Of a stretch of 64,000 nt of DNA, positions 17,343 through 25,588 are shown in pieces. The stretch's first letter is position 1. Every line of letters begins with the position of its first letter. The translations under genes and the position numbers were made by a program. Below the pieces are notes generated by a model. That model worked only from the letters and a program-made list of their open reading frames with translations, did not search any database and was not told where the DNA came from. The DNA comes from an uncultured SAR86 cluster bacterium (GTDB taxonomy: Bacteria; Pseudomonadota; Gammaproteobacteria; Magnimaribacterales; AG-339-G14): contig CACPDB010000001.1 of the NCBI GenBank assembly GCA_902632605.1, positions 62,001 through 126,000 of the forward strand, in the 5' to 3' direction.

Positions 17343-17348
17343 TATAAT
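17343..17348 (+). promoter_or_regulatory. -10 element of the tRNA-Lys gene
   Basis: TATAAT overlaps the gap after the cpoB stop and lies 12 bases before the mature tRNA 5' end. The -35 region (TTAAAC at 17320-17325, 17-base spacing) is weak and lies inside cpoB. Confidence 0.55.
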
Positions 17349-17360
17349 CACTTTTTTTTT

Positions 17361-17436
17361 GGGTCGTTAGCTCAGTTGGTAGAGCAGTTGGCTTTTAATC
17401 AATTGGTCATAGGTTCGAATCCTATACGACCCACCA
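17361..17436 (+). tRNA. tRNA-Lys, anticodon TTT
   Basis: The 76-base cloverleaf can be folded by eye. Acceptor stem GGGTCGT (17361-17367) pairs with ACGACCC (17426-17432); D stem GCTC/GAGC (17370-17373, 17382-17385); anticodon loop CTTTTAA with TTT at 17394-17396; T arm with GGTTCGAATCC. The discriminator base is A and CCA is encoded (17434-17436). It reads AAA and AAG codons. Confidence 0.97.
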
Positions 17437-17442
17437 AAAACA

Positions 17443-17799
17443 ATGATTTATTTTTTAATTGGTGTTGGTGCGTTTTTTGGAGCAGTTTCAAGGTACCTTC
17501 TAAGTGGTTACCTTGAAAAACTTTTACTTTTTGGATTTCCTCTAGGCACTATAATCATAAACCTTATTGGCTGTTACCTCATTGGTGTTTTTTTAGCTTT
17601 TAATTTCTCTAATAAAGATTTAGTAGGACCTATAGTAGCAATCGGATATTTAAGTTCTTTCACGACTTTTTCAGCATTTACAAAAGAAGTTCTTTTATTT
17701 TCAAATTCAAATGGATGGATTCCTTCTATTTTCATTGCTTTAATAATTTCATCTCTTTGTGTATTCTCTACTTTTATTGGACACAAGATGTTTTCTTAA
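17443..17799 (+). CDS. crcB: fluoride exporter CrcB/Fluc
   Basis: Small membrane channel that expels fluoride. It has 118 residues and four hydrophobic helices. The start G-V-G-A-F-F-G-A-V-S-R-Y-L-L-S, the G-T-I-I-I-N-L-I-G-C-Y-L-I-G helix and the S-S-F-T-T-F-S-A-F-T-K-E phenylalanine-box motif are characteristic. The ATG is only 6 bases after the tRNA, so there is no room for the fluoride riboswitch that often precedes crcB. Confidence 0.95.
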   Translation: MIYFLIGVGAFFGAVSRYLLSGYLEKLLLFGFPLGTIIINLIGCYLIGVFLAFNFSNKDLVGPIVAIGYLSSFTTFSAFTKEVLLFSNSNGWIPSIFIALIISSLCVFSTFIGHKMFS

Positions 17800-17801
17800 A
17801 A

Positions 17802-18146
17802 ATGACAAAGACTATTTTTGAAAAAATTATTGATAAGGAGCTTCCTGCAAATATAATTTTTGAGGATGAGAAGTGCATCGTTATTGAAGATATTTCTCCT
17901 AAGGCACCAATTCATCTCTTAGTCATACCTAAAAAGCCAATAAAGATGCTCTCAGCCATGAGCGAAAAGGATCAAGCTTTACTAGGTCACCTTATGTTGA
18001 CTATAAAAAAAGTTGCAGAACAGCTTGATATTAAAGATAACTTTAACGTGGTAATAAATAATGGGGAAAAGGCAGGACAAACAGTTTTTCATTTACACTT
18101 GCATTTATTATCTGGGAAAAACTTTTCAGACTTACTTCTTGCTTAA
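17802..18146 (+). CDS. hinT: HIT-family nucleotide hydrolase/transferase (HinT-like)
   Basis: Histidine-triad protein of the purine nucleoside phosphoramidase group. From the ATG at 17802 it is 114 residues, beginning T-K-T-I-F-E-K-I-I-D-K-E-L-P-A, the normal HinT start, with the triad in F-H-L-H-L-H-L-L at about 100. The open frame extends upstream to 17715 inside crcB, but that part is not HinT-like and is rejected. The end overlaps the convergent protease gene by 4 bases. Confidence 0.93.
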   Translation: MTKTIFEKIIDKELPANIIFEDEKCIVIEDISPKAPIHLLVIPKKPIKMLSAMSEKDQALLGHLMLTIKKVAEQLDIKDNFNVVINNGEKAGQTVFHLHLHLLSGKNFSDLLLA

Positions 18147-19585
18147 GAAAGTTCATTTAAAGCTCTTTTTGTAGCAAAAATCTCCTCCAGTCTCTTTATG
18201 ATGCTTTCTCTTATTTCAAAAAGATTTTGAGATAAAGATAAAGCTTCTTTTAATTGAAATACAGCTGCATCATGACGCCCAGTCAGAATAAAAAATTCAG
18301 CTCTTGATCTGTGAAGTTGAAGTATATTGCCTGATAGCCCTTGAGCCTCAGCAAGTTTGTACCAAATATTGGGGTCCGTTTGTCTTTCTTTAGACAAATC
18401 TTTAAGAAGTTTTTCAGCTAATTCTGATTGTTCGTTTCTCATATAAGCATCAGCTAAAAGAATTGATGCAGAATAATTATTCTCATGAATTTCTAAAATA
18501 TTTTTTCCTAGAGATATTGCTTCATAAAAATTTCCAGCAGCTAAATGCAGTTCCATTAAGCTCGACTCTAAAACTAAATTATTAGGGATTTCCTTAATAA
18601 GTTTTCTCAAAAGTGAAAAGCTATTATCGAAATCATTTAAATTTTTATATGCCAATGACAATCCATAACTTCCAGAAAATGAAATATTTTTATTATTAGA
18701 TTTTTGGTCTTTCTTATATTTTCTTATTTGTTTTTTTAAATCTTTATTAGCCCATATTTCTGCTCTCTTTTGCATAAAATAAAAGTCAATATTATCTCTA
18801 AAAGAATCCTGAGAATTTTTCTCAAGGGCATCGGCTCTTATTCTCATATCACTAAGCCTTTCACTAGGTAAAGGATGCGTCATCAAGTAAGAAAATTGCT
18901 CCGAATCTTCATTTTGATATTTACTTTGCATTCTTTGGAACATCATGGTCATATCATCAGGATTGAAGCCTGCTTTTACTAAATTATTAAAACCAATTCT
19001 ATCGGCTTCTTTTTCATTGCTTCTAGTAAAGTTTATAGACATTTGTTGCATTGCAGCAGGAGCAATCAAAATTGCCTCAGGATTTCTTGACGCAGCAGCC
19101 ACTGCGATACTTCCCAAAACCATTAATGCATTTGTAAGGGGAGAGACTTTATTTTGACTTCTCGCATAATGTCTTTGACTCAAATGAGCTAACTCATGAC
19201 ACATTACCGATGCTAGCTCCCCTTCCTTTTCTGTGTTTAAGAACATACCCAAATTTATTCCGATTATTCCTCCAGGGGCAGCAAATGCATTTATAGTTTT
19301 ATCTTCTAAAATTATAAATTCAAATCTTCTATCTCGAACTTCGCTAGTTTCAGAAAGACGATAAATTAAATCTTCAAGGTAAGTTCTCATGAGCGGATCT
19401 GAATGTTCTTTAGTTGAACCTCTATACATCGATAGCCAAATCCTTCCCAAACTGTATTCACCCGATAAAGAGATAGATGCTGAAGAATAATCTCCTAGAG
19501 TTGGCAAAGGGTCTTCGTCTACCAATGACTGAAAGTATGAAGAAAAAAATACACCTAAAAGCAATAAATATAATTTATTTATCAT
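18143..19585 (-). CDS. bepA: M48-family periplasmic metalloprotease with TPRs (BepA-like)
   Basis: Likely periplasmic zinc protease/chaperone for outer-membrane protein quality control. The 480 residues begin with a signal peptide (about 1-20), followed by the M48 domain with H-E-L-A-H at 130-134 and a downstream E-K-E-A-D-R zinc-ligand motif. A C-terminal half of helical TPR repeats runs from about residue 300. Length and layout match BepA (YfgC), though family subtype is inferred. Its function fits the BamB and BamC genes elsewhere in the window. Confidence 0.88.
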   Translation of the reverse strand: MINKLYLLLLGVFFSSYFQSLVDEDPLPTLGDYSSASISLSGEYSLGRIWLSMYRGSTKEHSDPLMRTYLEDLIYRLSETSEVRDRRFEFIILEDKTINAFAAPGGIIGINLGMFLNTEKEGELASVMCHELAHLSQRHYARSQNKVSPLTNALMVLGSIAVAAASRNPEAILIAPAAMQQMSINFTRSNEKEADRIGFNNLVKAGFNPDDMTMMFQRMQSKYQNEDSEQFSYLMTHPLPSERLSDMRIRADALEKNSQDSFRDNIDFYFMQKRAEIWANKDLKKQIRKYKKDQKSNNKNISFSGSYGLSLAYKNLNDFDNSFSLLRKLIKEIPNNLVLESSLMELHLAAGNFYEAISLGKNILEIHENNYSASILLADAYMRNEQSELAEKLLKDLSKERQTDPNIWYKLAEAQGLSGNILQLHRSRAEFFILTGRHDAAVFQLKEALSLSQNLFEIRESIIKRLEEIFATKRALNELS

Positions 19586-19621
19586 TTAGAAAGTATAATT
19601 GAATTCTAAAGATTGAAATAG

Positions 19622-20674
19622 ATGATAAATTTCTTAAAAAATTTTTTTGATAGGTATTTTTTTGACGATGAGCAATTCGCTGCCTTATTCATCATTTCTA
19701 TTGGAATCATCATTCTTTATTTCTTAGGAGGCATCATAGCTCCTGTCTTAGTAAGCATTTTAATTGCATACATTTTAAATGGATTTATGAGTTTTTTAGA
19801 AGAAAGAGGAAATAGTAGGTTTTTAGCTTTGTCAGTAACTCTTTTCATTTTTAGTTTATTTTATTTATCAATTTTTTTAGTTTTACCTTTTCTATCTAGG
19901 CAGATTCTCCTTCTGGTTTCCGACATCCCTCAAATTTATGAATCTGTAAATGTATTTTTATCATCACAATTATCTAACTATACCGTTTCGCCTAATCAAT
20001 TAGATGAAGCTCTAGTTAATGCTTTTTCATATATTCCTACACTATTTCAAAATGCTTTACTTCAGCTTAATTCTGGATTTTCTGCAGTAATGAACGCTTT
20101 ACTGTATTTAATAATTGTTCCTTTTTTAGTTTTCTTCTTGCTCAAAGATAGAGATATTTTTTTGAACTATATAAAATTTTTGTTACCTGAAAAAAAGAAT
20201 CTTCTTTCTAAAATTTGGACAGATGTAAATGTTCAATTATATGGCTATTTAAGGGGGAAGGGACTCGAGATGCTTGTTGTTACATTCGTTACGGGATTAG
20301 TCTTTTATATACAAGATGTAAATTACTCTGTAATTCTAGCCATTCTAGTTGGCTTGTCAGTTTTAATTCCCTATGTGGGCGCTATATTAGTTACAATTCC
20401 TGTCGTTTTAATTGGTCTTTTTCAATGGGGATTAGATTCTGACTTTTATATTTTTATTACTAGTTATTTAATCATTCAAGCTTTAGATGGAAACGTTTTG
20501 ATGCCCTTACTTTTAGGGAGGGAGGTTAAACTTCATCCTGTAATAATAATTACAGCTGTACTAATTTTTGGAGGAATTTGGGGATTTTGGGGTTTGCTTT
20601 TAGCAATTCCTATTGCAACCTTTCTAAGAGCAATACTAGTCTCCTGGCCAACTAAGGAAAAGTTATTGTCTTAG
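19622..20674 (+). CDS. perM: AI-2E-family transporter/permease (PerM-like)
   Basis: Polytopic inner-membrane protein of the AI-2E transporter (UPF0118) family with 350 residues and about eight hydrophobic segments. Family hallmarks include V-P-F-L-V-F-F-L-L-K-D, G-Y-L-R-G-K-G-L-E and a C-terminal P-L-L-L-G-R-E-V-K-L-H-P. The transported substrate is unknown for most members, PerM included. It is read divergently from the protease gene across a 36-base gap. In many gammaproteobacteria perM lies near bepA and bcp, as here. Confidence 0.88.
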   Translation: MINFLKNFFDRYFFDDEQFAALFIISIGIIILYFLGGIIAPVLVSILIAYILNGFMSFLEERGNSRFLALSVTLFIFSLFYLSIFLVLPFLSRQILLLVSDIPQIYESVNVFLSSQLSNYTVSPNQLDEALVNAFSYIPTLFQNALLQLNSGFSAVMNALLYLIIVPFLVFFLLKDRDIFLNYIKFLLPEKKNLLSKIWTDVNVQLYGYLRGKGLEMLVVTFVTGLVFYIQDVNYSVILAILVGLSVLIPYVGAILVTIPVVLIGLFQWGLDSDFYIFITSYLIIQALDGNVLMPLLLGREVKLHPVIIITAVLIFGGIWGFWGLLLAIPIATFLRAILVSWPTKEKLLS

Positions 20675-21124
20675 TTATAAAAAAGATAGAACTTCTTCAA
20701 CATGCCCCTTAACTTTAACTTTTCTCCACTCTTTAACTAACTCGCCTTTTTCATTTATTAAAAAAGTACTTCTTTCAATTCCCATATATTTTTTCCCATA
20801 CATACTTTTTTCTTTGATGACGTTAAAAATATTACAAATCTTTTCATCTGGATCAGAAATTAAGTTAAATGGAAATTTAAATTTATCCTTAAAGCTATCA
20901 TGAGATTTAATCGTATCTTTTGATACTCCAAAAATTTCAGTATTCTTTTTTTTAAATTTTTTATAATTATCTTTAAAATCCTCTCCCTCAGAAGTACATC
21001 CAGGAGTATTATCTCTTGGATAGAAATATATGACGATGTTTTGACCTTTATAATCTGACAAATCAAAATCTCTTTTTCCGGTCATTTCGCCCTTAAAGTT
21101 TTTTAATTTAGAACCTTCTTTCAT
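20675..21124 (-). CDS. bcp: thiol peroxidase Bcp (PrxQ type), no nearby resolving Cys
   Basis: Cytoplasmic peroxiredoxin that reduces hydrogen peroxide and organic peroxides. The 149-residue protein has the peroxidatic site F-Y-P-R-D-N-T-P-G-C-T at about residues 34-44. The second Cys that follows five residues later in E. coli Bcp is Glu here (C-T-S-E-G-E-D-F); another Cys is at about residue 91. It may act as a 1-Cys enzyme or use the distal Cys. It abuts the perM stop on the opposite strand. Confidence 0.92.
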   Translation of the reverse strand: MKEGSKLKNFKGEMTGKRDFDLSDYKGQNIVIYFYPRDNTPGCTSEGEDFKDNYKKFKKKNTEIFGVSKDTIKSHDSFKDKFKFPFNLISDPDEKICNIFNVIKEKSMYGKKYMGIERSTFLINEKGELVKEWRKVKVKGHVEEVLSFL

Positions 21125-21190
21125 ATTTTTTAATCAATATTGTTAAGTTATGAAATAATAACATTTATAAAAAATTTTTTTAAAAATTAA

Positions 21191-22081
21191 ATGTCAATTA
21201 AGGGCTCTATCACAGCTTTAGTAACTCCAATGCATGAAAATGGAGACCTTGACTGGTCCTCTTTAGAAAAACTTATTAATTTTCAAATTGATTCTGGAAT
21301 TTCTGGTCTGGTAGCTGTTGGAACTACTGGAGAGTCCGCAACGATTGATTTTTCAGATCACATCAAATTGATAAAATTTTTTGTTGAAAATGCTCATGGG
21401 AGGGTAAATATCATAGCCGGTACCGGAGCTAATTCAACTGAAGAAGCTCTTCTTCTCACTAAGGCAGCTAAGGATTCAGGTGCCGATGCAGCTTTATTAG
21501 TATCTCCTTATTACAATAAACCTCCTCAAGAAGGTATTTATAGGCATCATATGAAAATTGCCGACGAAGTGAACTTGCCTCAAATTTTATACAATGTCCC
21601 TTCTAGAACAGCTAGCTTTATTGAGCCTGAAACAGTTTTAAAACTTTCTTCGCACGAAAATATTTTGGGAATAAAAGATGCTACTGGAGATATGGAAAAC
21701 CATAAAAAAATATTAGATTTATGTAAAAAGGACATAGATAGTGATAAATTTTTATTGTACTCAGGAGATGACTTTTCTTTTCTAGAATTTCTAAAACTTG
21801 GTGGTCACGGAACAATTTCTGTTACATCTAACGTTGTCCCCAACCTTGTTTCAAATATATGCAATTTAATCAATTCAAATTTTCAAGAGGCAAAAAGATT
21901 GGACGAAAGCATACAAAATTTAAATAAAAATTTATTCTGCGAATCAAATCCCATACCTGTAAAATGGGCTCTTTACCAGATGGGAATGATAGAAAAAGGT
22001 ATTAGACTTCCTTTAGTAGAACTTAATCAATCTTTTAGAAACTCTCTAAAAGAGTCTTTAAATGAACTTAACTTAATTTAA
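21191..22081 (+). CDS. dapA: 4-hydroxy-tetrahydrodipicolinate synthase
   Basis: First committed step to lysine and meso-diaminopimelate: aldol condensation of pyruvate with aspartate semialdehyde. The 296 residues have G-T-T-G-E-S-A-T at about 44-51, Y-Y-N-K-P-P-Q-E-G near 106, Y-N-V-P-S-R-T and the Schiff-base Lys in I-L-G-I-K-D-A-T-G-D. No good ribosome site is visible before the ATG. The dapA-bamC-purC order is conserved in gammaproteobacteria. Confidence 0.97.
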   Translation: MSIKGSITALVTPMHENGDLDWSSLEKLINFQIDSGISGLVAVGTTGESATIDFSDHIKLIKFFVENAHGRVNIIAGTGANSTEEALLLTKAAKDSGADAALLVSPYYNKPPQEGIYRHHMKIADEVNLPQILYNVPSRTASFIEPETVLKLSSHENILGIKDATGDMENHKKILDLCKKDIDSDKFLLYSGDDFSFLEFLKLGGHGTISVTSNVVPNLVSNICNLINSNFQEAKRLDESIQNLNKNLFCESNPIPVKWALYQMGMIEKGIRLPLVELNQSFRNSLKESLNELNLI

Positions 22082-22084
22082 TAA

Positions 22085-23053
22085 ATGAAAAATTTTCTAT
22101 TAATTATCGTAACTACAATTTTTTTATCTTGCGCTATTGAAAAAACTGAAATTAATTATAAAAAAGAAACTTTAGATGCATCTAGGAATCAATCAATTTT
22201 TTTAGATCAAAATATTCTTGAGGATCCTTCATTTATTGCAGATAAATATCCTATTACTGGTGAAGTAGAGGTTTTAGATGTTTCAGAAAAGAAACCAACA
22301 CCCAGGCCTAAACAACTTTTCTCGGCAGCTTCATCTAAGGAGATAAGATTGCATAAACTCGGTGAAATAAGATGGGTTTATCTAGGGTTAGAGCCAAGTG
22401 CTGTTTGGCCTATGACAATTCAATTTCTTGAAACAAATGAAAATTTATCTCTTGGTACTTTTGATCCAAATTCCGGAACCATTTCATCTGAAGAATTTAA
22501 AAGAAATAATGTTGATTCAAAATATGTCTTTAAAATTGAAAGAGGTCTTCAACAATCTAGTTCAGAAATTTTCGTTTCGCAATTAAATAAAATAAATAAC
22601 GCTTGGCAAATTGTTTCCTCAAAAGACAATAAACTGGACGAGTTAGTAAATGAATTTTATGAGTACTTATCATCTTCCGATCCTTCGACTGGCACATCCT
22701 TAGTGGCATTAAATTTAAATGCAAGTAACAAAACCGAAGTTTTTTCTGACGATGAATCTGGAATGTCAAAAATAAAGTTAAGAATAAATTTTGCTAGAGC
22801 TTGGGCAGCACTAAGAAGATCATTATTGCTTGCTGGATACAAAATTATTGATGAGGATAGAAATGAGGGGAAATTTTATCTAGAATATATAGTAAGAAGA
22901 TCTCTTCTAGACCGTAGGCAAGACATAACGAGTGTGGAAATTCTTGTTGAAGAGATGAATTCAAATGAATGTTTGATTTCCACAAGTTTAGGCGCAGAAA
23001 ACAAAGACTTATCTAACGAAATAATCTCTGAAATAAATCAATCTTTATCTTAA
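22085..23053 (+). CDS. bamC: outer-membrane assembly lipoprotein BamC
   Basis: Accessory lipoprotein of the BAM complex that inserts beta-barrels. The 322-residue protein has a signal peptide ending in lipobox L-S-C-A with lipidated Cys 16, an unstructured N-terminal stretch and two helix-grip-like domains. A BamC-typical W-V-Y-L-G-L-E-P-S-A-V-W-P segment is at about residue 97. Sequence conservation is low, as in the whole family; position between dapA and purC settles it. Confidence 0.9.
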   Translation: MKNFLLIIVTTIFLSCAIEKTEINYKKETLDASRNQSIFLDQNILEDPSFIADKYPITGEVEVLDVSEKKPTPRPKQLFSAASSKEIRLHKLGEIRWVYLGLEPSAVWPMTIQFLETNENLSLGTFDPNSGTISSEEFKRNNVDSKYVFKIERGLQQSSSEIFVSQLNKINNAWQIVSSKDNKLDELVNEFYEYLSSSDPSTGTSLVALNLNASNKTEVFSDDESGMSKIKLRINFARAWAALRRSLLLAGYKIIDEDRNEGKFYLEYIVRRSLLDRRQDITSVEILVEEMNSNECLISTSLGAENKDLSNEIISEINQSLS

Positions 23054-23059
23054 TTTAAA

Positions 23060-23773
23060 ATGGAAAAAAAAGAATTACTTACAAAAGGAAAAGCAAAAGA
23101 GCTTTATAAAACCTCAGATGAATCTAAGTTAGTTATGGACTTTACTGATGATACTTCAGCATTTGATGGGAAAAAAATAGAACAATTAGCAGGAAAGGGT
23201 ACTGTCAATAATAGATTCAATAACTTTATTATGAATCATTTGAATTCCAAAGGTGTAGCTTGCCATCTCTTGGAAGAATTAAGTGGTCACGAAAGTTTGG
23301 TTCTATCTTTGGATATGTTTCCAATTGAATGTGTAGTGAGGAACTACGCTGCAGGAAGTATTTGCAAGCGTCTAGGTCTTGAAGAAGGGATGAAATTTGA
23401 AAATCCTATTTTTGAATTCTTTTATAAAGATGACGACTTAGGCGATCCAATGATAAATGATAATCACATTATATCTTTTGGTTGGGCAGAAGCTGACGAT
23501 ATAGAAGCTTTAAAAAAACTCACTTTAGAAATAAATGACCATTTAGTTGATTTATTTCTTAAAGCGGATTTAATTCTTGTTGACTTCAAATTAGAGTTTG
23601 GAAAAAACTCAGGAAAAATATATCTTGGAGATGAATTTACTCCAGACGGTTGTCGAGTTTGGGACAAGGAAACCAAAAAGAAACTTGATAAAGATAGATT
23701 CAGACTTGGTCTTGGAGATGTAGTAGAGTCATATCAAGAAATAGCACATAGAATTGGCATTGATCTCAAATAG
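23060..23773 (+). CDS. purC: SAICAR synthase
   Basis: Joins aspartate to CAIR in purine biosynthesis, using ATP. The 237 residues begin L-L-T-K-G-K-A-K-E-L-Y-K-T, then have F-T-D-D-T-S-A-F-D-G, E-C-V-V-R-N-Y-A-A-G-S and D-E-F-T-P-D-G-C-R-V-W-D. All are strong SAICAR synthetase signatures. It lies 6 bases after bamC and 6 before the next gene. Confidence 0.97.
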   Translation: MEKKELLTKGKAKELYKTSDESKLVMDFTDDTSAFDGKKIEQLAGKGTVNNRFNNFIMNHLNSKGVACHLLEELSGHESLVLSLDMFPIECVVRNYAAGSICKRLGLEEGMKFENPIFEFFYKDDDLGDPMINDNHIISFGWAEADDIEALKKLTLEINDHLVDLFLKADLILVDFKLEFGKNSGKIYLGDEFTPDGCRVWDKETKKKLDKDRFRLGLGDVVESYQEIAHRIGIDLK

Positions 23774-23779
23774 CTTTTA

Positions 23780-25453
23780 ATGAGTTTTTTACAGAACAAA
23801 AAGAAAATTAAAGGAGCTGAACTTTTTATTCGATGCCTAGAAGAAGAAGGCGTAGAGTATATTTTTGGATTACCTGGAGAGGAAAATCTTGATTTTCTGG
23901 AATGTCTTTGTAAATCAAACAAAATTAAACTGATTTTAACAAGGCACGAACAAGGAGCAGGATTTATGGCAGCAACCTATGGCAGGTTAACTGGAAAAGC
24001 TGGCGTATGTTTAACAACTCTTGGTCCAGGTGCAACCAATTTAGTCACCTCTGCAGCATATGCTCAACTTGGGGGAATGCCGATGGTAATGATAACTGGT
24101 CAAAAACCAATAAAGAACACCAAGCAAGGTAAATTCCAAATTTTAGATGTTGTAGATTTAATGCAGCCAATTACCAAATATACTCATCAAATATCCTCAG
24201 CAAATATGATTGCCTCTGAAGTAAGAGAAGCCTTTAGACTTGCTGAAGAAGAAAGACCGGGAGCAGTTCATTTAGAACTTCCTGAAGATATTGCAAGTGA
24301 AGAAACGAGGAGAAGACCTCTACCAAAGAGTATCGTTCGACGTCCTATTCCAGATGAAAAGTCTATAAGTCAAGCTGTAAAGTTGATTGAAAAAGCTAAA
24401 AGACCGCTTTTGGTTTTAGGAGGAGGAGCAAATAGAACTAGCACAAGTAAAATGCTTTTAGAATTTGTTGAGAAAACAAAAATTCCTTTCATCACAACCC
24501 AACTTGGAAAAGGTGCATTAAACGAAAGACATGAAAATTTTCTTGGGTGTGCTGCTTTAACTAACGGAGATTTCGTTCACAGAGCAATTGAAGAATCAGA
24601 TCAAATTATTACAGTTGGTCAGGATAACTTTGAAAAGCCTCCTTTTATCATGAATCAAAAAGAAGGAACTAAGGTCATTCACATTGACCACATAACAGCT
24701 AATGTCAATGGTATCTATTTCCCGCAGCTAATGGTCACTGGAGACATAGCGAATGCTATTTGGCAAATTAAAGAAAAAATTAAAGTTAACCCCCGATGGG
24801 ATTTTTCAAAAATGCTTTTAACAAGAAAAGCTCATTTAGAACATTCTGAAAAAATCAGAGAAGATGACAGATTCCCTATTTTCCCTCCGTATTTAGTTCG
24901 TCAGATAAGAAATGTTATGCCAGCAGATGGAATAATTACTATGGATAATGGCGTATATAAACTATGGTTTGCTAGAGGCTACCCTGCTCTGCACCAAAAT
25001 ACTGTTATCTTAGATAACGCTTTAGCAAGTATGGGAGCAGGGTTACCGTCTGCAATTACAGCTGCGATGATTTTTCCAAATAAAAAAGTTATTTCTGTTT
25101 GTGGAGATGGAGGATTTATGATGAATAGTCAGGAGCTAGAAACTGCTGTAAGGCTAGGTGTGAATCTCACAGTGGTTATCCTTAATGATAAAGCTTATGG
25201 AATGGTTAAATGGAAACAAGAAAATATGAAGTTTTCGGATTTTGGTTTAAGTTTCGAAAATCCAGATTTTGTAAAATATGCAGAGGCCTACGGTGCTAAA
25301 GGTTATCAAATTAATAATTCTAAAAAACTTACAGAAACTCTAGAAGCTTGCTTAAATTCTCCTGGCGTTCATGTGATAGATTGTCCTGTTGATTACAGTG
25401 AGAATGATAAGATTTTAAATAAAGATTTGAAGAAAATTAGTTCAGCTTTATAA
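23780..25453 (+). CDS. acetolactate-synthase-like ThDP-dependent enzyme
   Basis: A 557-residue member of the thiamine-diphosphate acetolactate synthase superfamily. The cofactor-activating Glu is in R-H-E-Q-G-A-G-F-M-A; the central domain and the G-D-G-G-F-M-M-N-S-Q-E-L ThDP/Mg2+ motif are intact. The late stretch N-D-K-A-Y-G-M-V-K-W-K-Q resembles proteins often annotated as acetolactate synthase large subunit in marine bacteria. No regulatory small subunit (ilvH) is nearby, and it is followed by an aldehyde dehydrogenase, so a catabolic or carboligase role is possible. Substrate cannot be told from sequence. It is 6 bases after purC. Confidence 0.8.
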   Translation: MSFLQNKKKIKGAELFIRCLEEEGVEYIFGLPGEENLDFLECLCKSNKIKLILTRHEQGAGFMAATYGRLTGKAGVCLTTLGPGATNLVTSAAYAQLGGMPMVMITGQKPIKNTKQGKFQILDVVDLMQPITKYTHQISSANMIASEVREAFRLAEEERPGAVHLELPEDIASEETRRRPLPKSIVRRPIPDEKSISQAVKLIEKAKRPLLVLGGGANRTSTSKMLLEFVEKTKIPFITTQLGKGALNERHENFLGCAALTNGDFVHRAIEESDQIITVGQDNFEKPPFIMNQKEGTKVIHIDHITANVNGIYFPQLMVTGDIANAIWQIKEKIKVNPRWDFSKMLLTRKAHLEHSEKIREDDRFPIFPPYLVRQIRNVMPADGIITMDNGVYKLWFARGYPALHQNTVILDNALASMGAGLPSAITAAMIFPNKKVISVCGDGGFMMNSQELETAVRLGVNLTVVILNDKAYGMVKWKQENMKFSDFGLSFENPDFVKYAEAYGAKGYQINNSKKLTETLEACLNSPGVHVIDCPVDYSENDKILNKDLKKISSAL

Positions 25454-25550
25454 AAAATATTCAAATCATATAAATTATTCTTACATCACGCCTGTCTTAA
25501 TTTCAAGTTATTTAAAATCATTCATTTTTTATCAAGATAAATTTATAAGA

Positions 25551-25556
25551 TATAAT
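25551..25556 (+). promoter_or_regulatory. -10 element before the aldehyde dehydrogenase
   Basis: TATAAT lies 32 bases before the start codon in the 135-base gap after the ThDP enzyme. The -35 (TTTATC at 25528-25533, 17-base spacing) is poor. It suggests that the dehydrogenase has a promoter of its own. Confidence 0.45.
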
Positions 25557-25588
25557 TATTAGAAAATTTATTTGAAAAGGAATAAAAA

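Noticed and set aside
17437-17442. Fluoride riboswitch before crcB
   Set aside because: Only 6 bases separate the tRNA from the crcB ATG, so a riboswitch cannot fit.
17715-17801. Extended N-terminus for the HIT protein
   Set aside because: The extra 29 residues lie inside crcB in another frame and do not look like a HinT start; the ATG at 17802 gives the normal N-terminus.
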